From Chelatococcus sambhunathii (GTDB lineage: Bacteria > Pseudomonadota > Alphaproteobacteria > Rhizobiales > Beijerinckiaceae), in contig NZ_LIOL01000004.1 of NCBI RefSeq assembly GCF_001418005.1, forward strand, positions 186,001-250,000: a DNA stretch of 64,000 nucleotides. Direction: 5' to 3'. The notes under the pieces were generated by a model that saw nothing but the letters and a program-made list of their open reading frames with translations, did no database searches and had not been told where the DNA came from. Below are positions 17,575 to 26,493 of the stretch, in pieces (the stretch's first letter is position 1; every line of letters starts with the position of its first letter). Both the position numbers and the translations under genes were made by a program.

Positions 17575-18162
17575 CTATTTGACGATGACGCGCGCGCCGA
17601 CCTTGGTGCGGTTGTAGAGGTCGATCACGTCGATGTTGCGCATGCGGATGCAGCCGGAGGACACGGCCTGGCCGATCTTCTCGGGCTCGTTGGTGCCGTG
17701 GATGCGGTAAAGCGTGTCGCGACCGTTCTCGTAGAGATAGAGCGCGCGGGCACCGAGCGGGTTGTTCGGCCCGCCCTCGGTAAAGCGCACGTGCGGCCAG
17801 CGGGCCTTCATCTCGGCCGGCGGATTCCAGTTGGGCCACTCGGCCTTGCGGGCGACCTCGGCCGTGCCGGTCCAGCCGTAGGCCTCGTCGCCGACGGCGA
17901 CGCCGTAGCGGATGGCCTTGCGGTCAGGCAAGACGAAGTAAAGCAGGCGCGACTTCTGATCGACGACGATGGTGCCGGGGGGTTCGCCGGTTGGATCGTC
18001 GATCATGTAGCGGCCGAACTGCGGATCGACGTCTGCCTGGGGAACGAGCGACATCCACTCGCGGTCACGCGCCGAGACATCCGGGTCGGGCACACCCTTG
18101 AAATTGCAGCCGGCCAGCGACATGCCGATCACCACGACGGCACCCAACATCCTCAAGAACAT
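17575..18162 (-). CDS. L,D-transpeptidase (YkuD domain) lipoprotein
   Basis: A 195-residue envelope enzyme. From the ATG at 18162 (MFLRMLGAVVVIGMSLAGCNF) it has a lipoprotein signal with lipobox LAGC. The YkuD catalytic motif is present as HGTNEPEKIG followed by VSSGCIRMRN, with the catalytic cysteine in SGCIR. Such enzymes make 3-3 crosslinks in peptidoglycan or anchor outer-membrane proteins; the latter is common in Hyphomicrobiales. A longer frame to 18291 lacks the signal and is rejected. Confidence 0.9.
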   Translation of the reverse strand: MFLRMLGAVVVIGMSLAGCNFKGVPDPDVSARDREWMSLVPQADVDPQFGRYMIDDPTGEPPGTIVVDQKSRLLYFVLPDRKAIRYGVAVGDEAYGWTGTAEVARKAEWPNWNPPAEMKARWPHVRFTEGGPNNPLGARALYLYENGRDTLYRIHGTNEPEKIGQAVSSGCIRMRNIDVIDLYNRTKVGARVIVK

Positions 18163-18362
18163 GCCAATCGCCCCCAAACGATCATCGATCGGGCGTAAGA
18201 TGCGATTCGACGCGCCCGATTCGCGGTGCTGTATGGCACATGCGAACGGCGTAGCAACGGCCGCCGACAAGAAAACGACCCCGATCGGCAAATACTCGCC
18301 AAGCGTGACATGGACACAACGCCCGCCGCCTGCAAAGCTGCATCCTCTCCTGGGATATCGCC

Positions 18363-19295
18363 GTGACGACGCTCCTCATCTCCCCCCCTTCCTCGATGGC
18401 CCACGCGACCCCGCCAGGCCATCCGGAACGGCCGGAGCGCCTGCGGGCCATCGAGCAGGCGCTGGAGCAGGAGAAATTCGCCGATCTCGTGCGCATCCGC
18501 GACGTGCCGGCTGCGGATCGGGATGCCATCTGCCGCGCGCATCCGCCAAGGCACGTGGATGCCCTCGTCGCCGCCGCGCCGCGCGAGGGAGTGGTCAGCA
18601 TCGATGCCGACACGACCATGTCGGCAGGCACGCTGGAGGCCGCCGTGCACGCCGCGGGCGCGGCCATCCTCGCGGTGGACGAGGTGGTGGGCGGCTCGGC
18701 CACCAATGCCTTCTGCGCCGCCCGCCCGCCCGGCCACCACGCCGAGAAGGCGACGGCGATGGGCTTCTGCTTCTTCAACAACGCAGCCATCGCCGCGCGA
18801 CACGCGCAGAAACGGCATGGCCTCCAACGTATCGCCATTCTCGACTGGGACGTGCACCACGGCAACGGCACGCAGGACATCTTCTGGGACGATGCGAGCG
18901 TGCTTTACTGCTCGACGCACGAGATGCCGCTCTATCCCGGCACCGGTGCCGCCTCCGAGCGCGGGGCGCACGACAACATTGTCAATGCCGTGCTGCATGC
19001 GGGCGAAGGGGGCGAGAGCTTCCGCGAGGCGCTCGAAGTCGCCATATTTCCGCGCATCTCCGCTTTCCGGCCGGACCTCATCATCATTTCCGCCGGCTTC
19101 GACGCCCACTGGCGCGACCCGCTCGCCAACATCAACCTGACGGAGGAAGACTTCGCTTGGGCGACGCGCGAGCTCATGGACATCGCCGACCGGCAGTGCG
19201 GCGGGCGCATCGTGTCGCTGCTCGAAGGCGGCTATGACCTGCAGGGCCTGGCGGCTTCCGTGGCCGCCCACGTGCAGTGCCTGATGCGGGGGTGA
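18363..19295 (+). CDS. Histone deacetylase family protein (acetylpolyamine/acuC-like amidohydrolase)
   Basis: A 310-residue zinc-dependent deacetylase-fold protein. Active-site residues are visible: H125/H126 in RPPGHHAEK, DWDVHHGNGT at 161-170 (zinc D163 and H165), AGFDAHWRDP for the third zinc ligand, and the tyrosine in EGGYD. Bacterial members deacetylate polyamines, acetyl-CoA synthetase or other acetyl-lysines. It starts with GTG at 18363. Hyphomicrobiales genomes often carry this gene beside xseB and dxs; here it stands about 18 kb away from them. Confidence 0.9.
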   Translation: MTTLLISPPSSMAHATPPGHPERPERLRAIEQALEQEKFADLVRIRDVPAADRDAICRAHPPRHVDALVAAAPREGVVSIDADTTMSAGTLEAAVHAAGAAILAVDEVVGGSATNAFCAARPPGHHAEKATAMGFCFFNNAAIAARHAQKRHGLQRIAILDWDVHHGNGTQDIFWDDASVLYCSTHEMPLYPGTGAASERGAHDNIVNAVLHAGEGGESFREALEVAIFPRISAFRPDLIIISAGFDAHWRDPLANINLTEEDFAWATRELMDIADRQCGGRIVSLLEGGYDLQGLAASVAAHVQCLMRG

Positions 19296-19334
19296 GTTTC
19301 GACGGCGCGAGGGACGGCTGTCGGAGCGAGTTGC

Positions 19335-19363
19335 TTCCCCTCCCCCTTGTGGTCGAGAGGGAG
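19335..19363. repeat. Partial copy of the CCCCTCCCCCTTG palindromic repeat
   Basis: CCCCTCCCCCTTGTGG followed by GAGAGGGAG lies between the convergent histone-deacetylase-like and ribB genes. It matches the first arm of the elements at 47979-48083 and 62325-62432. Short arms; degenerate copy. Confidence 0.5.
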
Positions 19364-19466
19364 AAGAGCGGTGCCTAGTCCCTCGCCGACGGTCAAAGAA
19401 AGGAGACCCGTCATGCGCGCGCCTGTCGCGGGCATCCCTGCCCTGACGTTACGCAAGGCGGAAAAG

Positions 19467-19500
19467 CGTGGAGGCCGGGACGAGGCCGGCCATGACGCGG
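19467..19500. repeat. Half copy of the GGCCGGGAC-type palindrome
   Basis: The bases CGTGGAGGCCGGGACGAGG continue into CCGGCCATGACGCGG, closely matching the element at 2115-2147 in the opposite phase. It is intergenic, between convergent genes, where it could also act as a bidirectional terminator-like structure. Confidence 0.5.
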
Positions 19501-19549
19501 GAACGGTGTGTCGTTGTCCTCGCGGGGGAGCCGTGCCCTGCCAGGCCCC

Positions 19550-20851
19550 TCACCCCTCCAGGATGACCGTATCAGCGATTTCGATGCCGAAGCCGCTGAG
19601 GCCGACATAGGCGCGCGAGCTGGAAGCAAGGTTGCGGATCGAGGTGACGCCGAGGTCACGCAGGATCTGCGCGCCGAGGCCGACCTCGCGCCATTGCTGG
19701 GTGCGGGCGAACTCGGAGCCGGTCGCATCCTCGCTGACGACGGTCAGCGGCACGCCGGCGGTGCCGTCGCGCAGGTAGACGATCACGCCCCGCCCTTCCT
19801 TGGCGAACTGGCCGAGCACCTTGTTGAGCGTCCTGCCACCACCGAAGACGTCGGCCACCACATTGGCCCGGTGCAGGCGCGCCGGCACGCCCCGGCCGTC
19901 GCCGATGTTGCCGTAGACGAAGGCGAAGTGGTTCACGGTATCGAAAGGCGTGACATAGGCATGGCCGGTCATCTCGCCGATCTCGGTCGTCACCGGGAAG
20001 GTGGCGACACGCTCGACCAGCTTTTCGCGCGCCTGGCGATAGGCGATGAGGTCGGCCACAGAAAGGCGCTTCAGGCCGTGCGTCCTGGCGAAATCGTCGA
20101 TCTCGCGCCCCTTCATCACCGTGCCGTCGTCGTTGGCGAGTTCGCAGATGACGCCCACCTCGGGCAGCCCCGCGAGACGGCAGAGGTCCACCGCCGCCTC
20201 CGTGTGGCCCGAGCGGATGAGCACGCCGCCGTCCTTGGCGATGAGCGGGAAGACATGACCGGGGCGCACGAAATCGCCCGCCCCCATGTTGTTGTTGGCG
20301 AGGGCGCGCACCGTGTTGCTGCGTTGCTCGGCCGAAATCCCGGTGGTGAGGCCGTGGCGCACGTCGACCGAGACGGTGAAGGCCGTGCCGAGCGGCGCGT
20401 CGTTGGCTGCCACCATGGGGTCGAGCCTGAGGCGCCGTGCGTCGGCGCCGGTCAGCGGTGCGCAGACGATGCCGCAGGTGTGGCGAATGATGAAAGCCAT
20501 TTTCTCCGGCGTGCAGAGCGAGGCGGCGACGACGAGGTCGCCCTCATTCTCACGGTCGTCGTCGTCCGTCACGACGACGATCTCGCCGCGGGCGAAGGCC
20601 TCGATCGCCTCGGTCACCGTCTGGGTCATGAAAGCCTCCTCGCGCACCGGAGAACCGCTCCGGGCGTCGATGAAATCGTTGGGAGTGACGGCGCCACGGG
20701 TCACCTCGAGAATGAGGCGCGCCGTCTCGCGCGATAGCCAGGCGCCATCGTCGCGGCACAGCTGCGTGACCGCGCCGGGCGTGACGCCGATGCGGCGCGC
20801 AAAATCCACGCGCGTCATGTTCTCGCGGATAAGCCAGTCGGCCAGTCTCAT
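19550..20851 (-). CDS. ribB: HTH domain fused to 3,4-dihydroxy-2-butanone 4-phosphate synthase with degenerate GTP cyclohydrolase II-like tail
   Basis: RibB turns ribulose 5-phosphate into the four-carbon unit of riboflavin. The 433-residue frame has three parts. Residues 1-74 are a Cro/XRE-like HTH (MTRVDFARRIGVTPGAVTQL). Residues 75-280 are the DHBP synthase with the acidic loop DDDDRENEGD at about 96-105 and RSGHTEAAVDL. Residues 281-433 resemble GTP cyclohydrolase II but lack the zinc cysteines, as in RibBX proteins of alphaproteobacteria. A strong internal start (GAGGAGG five bases before ATG 20629) could yield RibB alone, so one frame may give two products. A perfect palindrome lies 22 bp upstream. 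Confidence 0.9.
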   Translation of the reverse strand: MRLADWLIRENMTRVDFARRIGVTPGAVTQLCRDDGAWLSRETARLILEVTRGAVTPNDFIDARSGSPVREEAFMTQTVTEAIEAFARGEIVVVTDDDDRENEGDLVVAASLCTPEKMAFIIRHTCGIVCAPLTGADARRLRLDPMVAANDAPLGTAFTVSVDVRHGLTTGISAEQRSNTVRALANNNMGAGDFVRPGHVFPLIAKDGGVLIRSGHTEAAVDLCRLAGLPEVGVICELANDDGTVMKGREIDDFARTHGLKRLSVADLIAYRQAREKLVERVATFPVTTEIGEMTGHAYVTPFDTVNHFAFVYGNIGDGRGVPARLHRANVVADVFGGGRTLNKVLGQFAKEGRGVIVYLRDGTAGVPLTVVSEDATGSEFARTQQWREVGLGAQILRDLGVTSIRNLASSSRAYVGLSGFGIEIADTVILEG

Positions 20852-20873
20852 GAGGCGACGCTAACGCCGGCGG

Positions 20874-20894
20874 GATTTTAGTTCAACTAAAATC
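20874..20894. promoter_or_regulatory. Perfect 21-bp palindrome upstream of the HTH-RibB gene, probable operator
   Basis: Arms GATTTTAGTT (20874-20883) and AACTAAAATC (20885-20894) are perfect complements around a central C. The site is AT-rich in very GC-rich surroundings and sits 22 bp before the ATG of the gene at 19550-20851, where the core promoter must lie. A dimeric HTH protein is the expected ligand, and the HTH at the N-terminus of the downstream product is the obvious candidate for autoregulation (inference). Confidence 0.7.
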
Positions 20895-21017
20895 GCCAAG
20901 TTGCGAGGTGGCGCCGACTTGGCTCCCGCCCCTGCTCGCCGTCCTGCCGGTTCTCGTCGCACGGCTGTTGGATCACGCGACAACGATGACGCGATGCTCT
21001 GCAACGCAAGCGTTCCG

Positions 21018-21111
21018 CCGTCATGGCCTGGTTCGTCCCGGCGATCCGCGCCCTTCAGCCTGGCGCATCCGTCGCGGCGTGGATGCCCGCGACGAGCGCG
21101 GGTATGACGCG
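21018..21111. repeat. Full two-arm intergenic palindromic element
   Basis: The left arm begins CGTCATGGCCTGGTTCGTCC and the right arm ends GACGAGCGCGGGTATGACG; the two are approximate reverse complements over about 33 bp, separated by about 25 bp, so the RNA can form a long hairpin. Single-arm relatives are at 2115-2147, 19467-19500 and 56270-56301. It lies upstream of the ribB palindrome and downstream of aroC. Confidence 0.6.
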
Positions 21112-21162
21112 GTGAAAGCGGCGGGCACGACGTGGGGACGGGGCTCTCCCGTTTAGCTACAC

Positions 21163-22275
21163 TCAATCCATCGGCCAGGGCATCGTCTCGCCCACCTGGC
21201 CGCGGTGGCGCAGGAAGTGGTCGGCAATAACGCAGGCGACCATGGCCTCGCCCACGGGAACGGCGCGGATGCCCACGCAGGGGTCGTGCCGTCCCTTGGT
21301 CACCACATCCGTCTCGGCGCCGAAGCGGTCGACCGACAGGCGCGGCTGCAGGATCGAGGAGGTCGGCTTGACGGCGAAGCGCGCCACCACCGCCTGGCCC
21401 GTCGAGATGCCGCCGACGACACCGCCGGCATGGTTGGAGAGGAAGAGCGGCTTGCCGTCGTTGCCGAGGCGCATCTCGTCGGCGTTCTCCTCGCCCGTCA
21501 GCGCCGCCGCCTCGAAGCCGGCGCCGATCTCGACGCCCTTGACTGCGTTGATGCTCATCAATGCCGCGGCGAGGTCGGCATCGAGCTTGCCGTAGATCGG
21601 CGCGCCGAGGCCGGGCGGCACGCCCTCGGCCACGATCTCGATGACGGCGCCGATGGACGAGCCCTTCTTGCGGATGCCGTCGAGATAGTCGGCGAAGAAG
21701 GCCGCCGCCTCGGCGTCCGGGCAGAAGAAGGGGTTGCGGCCGGTCTCGTCCCAATCCCAGCGGGAGCGGTCGATCCGGTGCGGGCCCATCTGCACGAGCG
21801 CGCCGCGCACGAGGAGCCCCGGCACGACCTTGCGGGCGACGGCACCGGCAGCGACGCGCATCGCCGTCTCGCGCGCCGAGGAGCGGCCGCCGCCGCGGTA
21901 GTCGCGGATGCCGTATTTCACGTCATAGGTATAGTCGGCGTGGCCCGGACGATACTTGTTCCGAATCTCGCCATAGTCCTTCGAGCGCTGATCGACGTTC
22001 TCGATGGTGAGGCCGATGGGCGTGCCCGTCGTCATCTGCACGCCGGTCTTCTCGTCGGTGAAGACGCCGGAGAGGATGCGCACCTGGTCCGGCTCCTGGC
22101 GCTGGGTCGTGTAGCGCGACTGGCCCGGCCGGCGGCGGTCGAGGTCATGCTGGATATCGGCCTCGGTCAACGGAATGCGCGGCGGGCAGCCATCGACGAC
22201 GCAGCCGATGGCAGGCCCGTGGCTCTCGCCGAAGGTGGTGACACGGAAGAGGTGGCCGAAGCTGTTGTGGGACAT
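21163..22275 (-). CDS. aroC: Chorismate synthase
   Basis: The last step of the shikimate pathway: EPSP to chorismate with reduced FMN. The 370-residue protein has the family start [20 protein letters not shown], followed by the signatures [26 protein letters not shown] and [20 protein letters not shown] (about 131-150), and the C-terminal MPWPMD. Length is normal. It shares the strand with the histidine phosphatase/fabI/dnaJ genes in an order seen widely in Hyphomicrobiales, but a 204-bp gap with a hairpin separates it from the phosphatase gene. Confidence 0.97.
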   Translation of the reverse strand: MSHNSFGHLFRVTTFGESHGPAIGCVVDGCPPRIPLTEADIQHDLDRRRPGQSRYTTQRQEPDQVRILSGVFTDEKTGVQMTTGTPIGLTIENVDQRSKDYGEIRNKYRPGHADYTYDVKYGIRDYRGGGRSSARETAMRVAAGAVARKVVPGLLVRGALVQMGPHRIDRSRWDWDETGRNPFFCPDAEAAAFFADYLDGIRKKGSSIGAVIEIVAEGVPPGLGAPIYGKLDADLAAALMSINAVKGVEIGAGFEAAALTGEENADEMRLGNDGKPLFLSNHAGGVVGGISTGQAVVARFAVKPTSSILQPRLSVDRFGAETDVVTKGRHDPCVGIRAVPVGEAMVACVIADHFLRHRGQVGETMPWPMD

Positions 22276-22364
22276 GGATCTCGCCGCCGTAATGCTCGGC
22301 GCGTCTTACGCGCGCGGGGACGCATCGTCAAACGGCCCGGTCCGGACCACCGGCACGGCCGGGC

Positions 22365-22395
22365 CTCCCTCCCCTCGCCTGCGGCGGGGAGGGAG
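22365..22395. repeat. Palindromic CTCCCTCCCC hairpin
   Basis: CTCCCTCCCC (22365-22374) and GGGGAGGGAG (22386-22395) are perfect complements around an 11-base loop, in the gap between the phosphatase (upstream on the minus strand) and aroC. It belongs by composition to the CCCTCCCC repeat family of this window and could stop or slow transcription. Confidence 0.55.
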
Positions 22396-22479
22396 AAGAG
22401 GGAGCCGACGGTTCATCGTTTCGCGACGTGCCTAACCATCAGCACGGCTTCAGACGCGTTGGCCTAGATGCCAGCCCGC

Positions 22480-23073
22480 TCAGGCCGGCTCCCAGCGGTG
22501 GTCGCCGGCGTCGAAGACGAGGATGCGGCCCTGCCAGATGTCGATGTGCGGCGCCTCGTGCGTCGCGACGCGGGAGAGGAGCGTCAGCACGGCGCGGGCG
22601 ACGCCGCCGTGCGAGACAACGAGGGTGTCGCGGGTCAGGCTCTCGAGGAGCGGCCGCACCCGAGCCGCGACCGCGGCGTAGCTCTCGCCGCCCGGGGGCG
22701 TGAAGTGCCAGCAGTCGCGCTTGCGGGCGGCATAGAGGTCGGGCTCGCTCGTGCGCAGCTCCTTCCACGTCCGCCCTTCCCATTCGCCGAACGAGATCTC
22801 GGCGAGGCGCGGCTCGAGATGGTAGCCCTGCCGCGGCAGGCCAATGGCGTGGCGCAGCAGTTCCATCGTCTCGCGCGTGCGCGCGAGGGGGCTCGCGATG
22901 AAGTCGAGGCCCTCGCAATCGGGCACGAGACCGCGCAGCAGGCGCCCCGCCGTCTGGGCCTGGCCGCGTCCGGTGTTGTTGAGCGCCGTGTCGCGCTTGC
23001 CCTGCAGGCGCCCCTCGGCGTTCCAGTCCGTCTCGCCGTGGCGGACGAAGAAGAGACGCGGCCTTGCCGTCAT
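22480..23073 (-). CDS. Histidine phosphatase family protein (phosphoglycerate mutase-like)
   Basis: A 197-residue protein with the RHG active-site motif FFVRHGETDWNAEGRLQG near residues 8-25 and the second histidine in VVSHGGVAR near residue 156. These enzymes remove phosphate from small molecules such as phosphoglycerate, alpha-ribazole phosphate or sugar phosphates. The ATG at 23073 shares ATGA with the fabI stop, so the two are translationally coupled. A long open frame reaching 24300 through fabI is a shadow. Specific substrate not assignable. Confidence 0.9.
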   Translation of the reverse strand: MTARPRLFFVRHGETDWNAEGRLQGKRDTALNNTGRGQAQTAGRLLRGLVPDCEGLDFIASPLARTRETMELLRHAIGLPRQGYHLEPRLAEISFGEWEGRTWKELRTSEPDLYAARKRDCWHFTPPGGESYAAVAARVRPLLESLTRDTLVVSHGGVARAVLTLLSRVATHEAPHIDIWQGRILVFDAGDHRWEPA

Positions 23074-23900
23074 TCCTTGCCGAGCACGATGTCGGGCGCG
23101 TCGGGGTTCTTCATGCCGACGACATGATAGCCGGCATCGACATGGTGAATCTCGCCGGTCACGCCGCGCGACATGTCGGACAGGAGATAAGCCGCCGTCT
23201 CGCCCACTTCCTCGATGGTCACCGTGCGGCGCAGCGGCGAGTTGTACTCGTTCCACTTGAGGATGTAGCGGAAGTCGCCGATGCCCGAGGCGGCGAGCGT
23301 CTTGATCGGCCCGGCAGAGATGGCGTTGACGCGGATGCCCTGCGGGCCGAGGTCGGCCGCGAGATAGCGCACACTTGCCTCGAGCGCCGCCTTGGCGACG
23401 CCCATGACATTGTAGTGCGGCATCCACTTCTCGGCGCCGTAATAGGTCAGCGTCAGCAGGGAGCCGCCGTCCGTCATCAGCTTCTCGGCGCGCTGGGCGA
23501 CGGCCGTCAGCGAGTAGCAGGAGATCAGCAGGCTCTTGGAAAAGTTCTCCTGGCTCGTATCGACGTAGCGACCGGTAAGCTCGTCCTTGTCTGAGAAAGC
23601 GATGGCATGGACGAGGAAGTCGAGCTTGCCCCAGCGCTTCTCCACTTCTGCGAAGACAGCATCGATGGTCGCCCCGTCGGTGACGTCGCAATGCCCGATG
23701 ACCTCGGCGCCAAGCTCCGCCGCAAGCGGCTCGACGCGCTTTTTCAACGCATCGCCCTGGTAGGTGAAGGCGAGTTCGGCCCCATGGGCGTGCGCGGCCT
23801 TGGCAATGCCCCAGGCAATGGAGCGGTTGTTGGCCACTCCCATGATGAGCCCGCGCTTGCCGGACATGATGGACGGGCGTGTCGCTGAGTTGTCTGCCAT
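23070..23900 (-). CDS. fabI: Enoyl-[acyl-carrier-protein] reductase (NADH)
   Basis: FabI performs the last reduction in each round of type II fatty acid synthesis. The 276-residue SDR-fold protein has the altered nucleotide motif GVANNRSIAWGIA (about 21-33), the catalytic Y-x6-K as YNVMGVAK, and SAGPIKTLAASGI in the substrate-binding loop. It is the triclosan-target type. The start at 23900 (MADNSATRPSIMSGKRG) has only a weak ribosome site; M12 is an alternative. The phosphatase gene overlaps its 3' end. Confidence 0.96.
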   Translation of the reverse strand: MADNSATRPSIMSGKRGLIMGVANNRSIAWGIAKAAHAHGAELAFTYQGDALKKRVEPLAAELGAEVIGHCDVTDGATIDAVFAEVEKRWGKLDFLVHAIAFSDKDELTGRYVDTSQENFSKSLLISCYSLTAVAQRAEKLMTDGGSLLTLTYYGAEKWMPHYNVMGVAKAALEASVRYLAADLGPQGIRVNAISAGPIKTLAASGIGDFRYILKWNEYNSPLRRTVTIEEVGETAAYLLSDMSRGVTGEIHHVDAGYHVVGMKNPDAPDIVLGKE

Positions 23901-24269
23901 GGCCGTTCGAAATCTGATCTGTCTGAAAGCCGGATGGTCCGGAGCGGACCCGCATCATTAGCCGAGAGCGACGGCGGACGGAAGCCTCGGCGCGCCACTT
24001 CGATGTGACAAGCCTTTCGCCTGGGCATAAGCGGCAGAGCCGCGGGCAGCACACGCCGAACTGATTCGGGTGGCCAGGAGAAGTGGCGATGCCTACGGGC
24101 ACCGGCGGGTTTTCAAGCTGGGCACGGCCTCCCGTCCCGCTTTGCCGCGTCTGTTCGAGCAACGAGGTCCTCTCGGCGAACGACCTCGCTTCCCGACTGT
24201 CGTGCGCGAAGCGCGGGCGAGAGCCGGGAATCAGCACAAAAAGCCGAGCCGAAGGCTTGCCCGTACCGC
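23901..24269. other. Intergenic region between fabI and the dnaJ-like gene
   Basis: No gene is supported in these 369 bases; the open frames here lack ribosome sites and family-like sequence. It should hold the fabI promoter near 23900-23990 and the terminator of the dnaJ-like gene at its far end. Nothing else is evident. Confidence 0.5.
24237..24258 (-). terminator. Probable Rho-independent terminator of the dnaJ-like gene
   Basis: On the minus strand AAGCC is followed by an 8-base loop and GGCTTTTTG: a 5-bp stem running into a U-run, 11 to 30 bases past the stop codon at 24270-24272. The stem is short but the position and T-run fit. Confidence 0.5.
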
Positions 24270-25196
24270 TCAGCTCTTGGCCGAGGCCGCCTCGCGCCAC
24301 TTGCGCATGAGCGCGTCGAGCGCCGGGTCGGCGGCATCCGGCAGGATGATGTCGAGCGTGACGATAAGGTCGCCCGGGCCGTCCTTCTGAGGGATGCCCT
24401 TGCCGCGCAGGCGGAAGCTCTTGCCGCCGCTCGACATCGGTGGAATCGTCATGCTGACGGCGCCATCGAGGGTCGGCACGCGCACCTTGGCGCCGAGCAC
24501 CGCATCGGCCAGCGGCACCGGAAGGCGCAGGCGCAGGTTCTTGCCCTCAACCCGGAACTGCGGATGTGGCGCGACATGGACCGTGAGCAGGACATCGCCC
24601 GGCTCGCCGCCGAAGGGGCTCGGCTCGCCGAGGCCGCGCAGGCGGATGGTCTTGCCGTCGCTGACGCCCTTGGGCAGGTTGACCTCGACCTCGCGGCCGG
24701 TGGTGAAGTTGATACGCCGCTTGCCGCCATGAACCGCCTCCTCGAGCGTGACGGTGATGTCGGCCTTCACGTCCTCGCCGCGCGGATGATGGGTCCGGCC
24801 GCGACCCGCGCCGGCCGTGCGGCCGGCATTGCGCATCGCCTCGCCGAAAAGGTCCGAGAAAAAGTCCTGCGGGTCGAAACCGGCGCCGGCGCCGGAGCGG
24901 CGGAAGTCGAAACCGCCGTGCTGGCCGCGCCCGGCGCCTGCGCCCGAGAACCCGTCGAAACCCTGGAAACGCGGCTTGCCCTCCGCGTCGATCTCACCGC
25001 GGTCGAACTGGGCACGCTTCGCCTTGTCGCCGAGGATCTCGTAGGCGGCATTGACCTCGGCGAACTTCTCCTTCGCCTTGGGATCATCCTTGTTCTGGTC
25101 GGGATGATAGGCCTTGGCGAGCTTGCGGAACGCCTTCTTGACCTCCGCGTCGCTCGCCGATCTGGCAATACCGAGAATGCTGTATGGATCGCGCAT
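24270..25196 (-). CDS. DnaJ C-terminal domain protein (CbpA-like Hsp40)
   Basis: A 308-residue J-domain co-chaperone that stimulates DnaK ATPase and binds unfolded substrate. The J domain is at 1-70 with the HPD motif in KAYHPDQNK, followed by a Gly/Phe-rich linker (about 85-130) and two beta-sandwich substrate domains ([16 protein letters not shown] onward). The cysteine-rich zinc finger of true DnaJ is absent, so it is the CbpA/DjlA-like type. The ATG at 25196 ([10 protein letters not shown]) is the family start; the longer frame to 25268 is rejected. Confidence 0.93.
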   Translation of the reverse strand: MRDPYSILGIARSASDAEVKKAFRKLAKAYHPDQNKDDPKAKEKFAEVNAAYEILGDKAKRAQFDRGEIDAEGKPRFQGFDGFSGAGAGRGQHGGFDFRRSGAGAGFDPQDFFSDLFGEAMRNAGRTAGAGRGRTHHPRGEDVKADITVTLEEAVHGGKRRINFTTGREVEVNLPKGVSDGKTIRLRGLGEPSPFGGEPGDVLLTVHVAPHPQFRVEGKNLRLRLPVPLADAVLGAKVRVPTLDGAVSMTIPPMSSGGKSFRLRGKGIPQKDGPGDLIVTLDIILPDAADPALDALMRKWREAASAKS

Positions 25197-25293
25197 GGAT
25201 ATTCCGTCAGGGAGCGGGGCACCGCAACCAATCCCCTCCCATATGGGGCAACTGTTGCACGGCTGCAACGGTTATTGCGCGATTCCGGGAGCC

Positions 25294-25773
25294 TCAGGCG
25301 GGCTTGCGCCAGGGTTTCACCTCGGTGATGGACCAGCCGCCGCCGGACGGCCGGCAGGCGGTGCCCTGCATGGCCTGCGCGCCGACCTGCAGCGACAGGT
25401 CGGCGAGGAAGGCGCGGCACACGTCGCCGTCCTTCACATAGGGTTGCCCGAGCGGCAGGAAGGCCCCCTTGACGCCGGTTTCCGGATTATCCCAGGAGGC
25501 GCTGGTGCCGTTGCCGAAGGGGTCGAGCGCGACCTCGAGAGCGCTTCTGGCGCGACGCCAGTCCTCCGCCGTCAGCTCGGGCGAGAGAGGCGATGGCGCG
25601 GGCGCGACCGAACTCGTCGTCGCCACGTCCTCGCCAACGAGGGAGCCGAGCGGAAAGGAAATGCTGCAGCCGCCCGCAGCCAGTGCCGCCACGAGCGCGG
25701 CAGCGCGTGCGACGCCACGACCCGCGTGAATGCCTTCGCACAACGACGCTGTTCTCTTATAAGAGCTGCGCAT
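25294..25773 (-). CDS. RT0821/Lpp0805-type surface lipoprotein
   Basis: A protein of about 159 residues with an N-terminal hydrophobic stretch ending in the lipobox-like AAGGC (about residues 22-36), then a C-terminal domain carrying ELTAEDWRRARSALEVALD and FLADLSLQ. This matches the RT0821/Lpp0805 family related to rickettsial 17-kDa surface antigens. It likely sits in the outer membrane, function unknown. I use the ATG at 25773 (MRSSYKRTASL); the signal is long and another start could be used. The gene is co-directional with the dnaJ-like gene and diverges from pdxH, as in many Hyphomicrobiales. Confidence 0.8.
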   Translation of the reverse strand: MRSSYKRTASLCEGIHAGRGVARAAALVAALAAGGCSISFPLGSLVGEDVATTSSVAPAPSPLSPELTAEDWRRARSALEVALDPFGNGTSASWDNPETGVKGAFLPLGQPYVKDGDVCRAFLADLSLQVGAQAMQGTACRPSGGGWSITEVKPWRKPA

Positions 25774-25832
25774 ATCGCCCCGGGTCACGAGCCGCCTCGC
25801 CGATCCATTCGAATCCGTCAGGAATTTAAGCC

Positions 25833-26447
25833 GTGGAAGCGTTAACGAGCGGTGACTTCGCCAACGAAACCGATCCCTTCGCGCTCTTCGCCCGCTGGCT
25901 GGAGGACGCGACGGCGAGCGAGCCGAACGATCCCAACGCCATGGCGCTCGCCACGGTGGACGCGGACGGCCTGCCGGACGCGCGCATGGTGCTGCTGAAG
26001 GGCTTCGACGGGCAGGGCTTCGTCTTCTATACCAATGCCGAGAGCGCCAAGGGGCGCGAGCTCGCCGCGGTGCCGAAGGCCGCCCTCCTCTTCCACTGGA
26101 AGAGCCTGCGCCGGCAGGTGCGCGTGCGCGGCCCGGTGGAAAACGTCACCGATGCCGAGGCGGACGCCTATTTCGCCTCGCGCCCGCGCGGCAGCCGCAT
26201 CGGCGCCTGGGCCTCGCAGCAGTCCCGCCCGCTCGAGAGCCGTTTCGCGCTCGAGAAGGCGGTTGCCGTCTACACGGCCAAGTTCGGCGTCGGCGAGATC
26301 CCGCGCCCCGACTACTGGCGCGGCTTCCGCGTACGGCCGGTGGCGATCGAATTCTGGCAGGACCGGCCCTTCCGCCTGCACGATCGCATCCGCTTCCACC
26401 GGCCGGCGCCCGATGGCGCGTGGCAGCGCGAGCGCCTATATCCCTGA
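25833..26447 (+). CDS. pdxH: Pyridoxamine 5'-phosphate oxidase
   Basis: FMN-dependent oxidation of PNP or PMP to pyridoxal 5'-phosphate. The 204-residue protein has [26 protein letters not shown] at the FMN-binding start, [10 protein letters not shown], then [11 protein letters not shown], and the C-terminal signature [17 protein letters not shown]. Start is GTG at 25833 with AGGAA nine bases upstream. It heads a plus-strand series with the SDR, NUDIX and TIGR02301 genes. Confidence 0.96.
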   Translation: MEALTSGDFANETDPFALFARWLEDATASEPNDPNAMALATVDADGLPDARMVLLKGFDGQGFVFYTNAESAKGRELAAVPKAALLFHWKSLRRQVRVRGPVENVTDAEADAYFASRPRGSRIGAWASQQSRPLESRFALEKAVAVYTAKFGVGEIPRPDYWRGFRVRPVAIEFWQDRPFRLHDRIRFHRPAPDGAWQRERLYP

Positions 26448-26493
26448 GGGGCGAGCCCCTTCGACGCCCCGATCACCAGCAGGACGAACCGCC

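Noticed and set aside
20895-21017. FMN riboswitch upstream of ribB
   Set aside because: I could not find the conserved RFN core sequences; the palindrome and repeat explain the region better.
22480-24300. Phosphatase read as a 600-residue protein
   Set aside because: The N-terminal two thirds are an out-of-frame reading of fabI; the phosphatase ATG overlaps the fabI stop.
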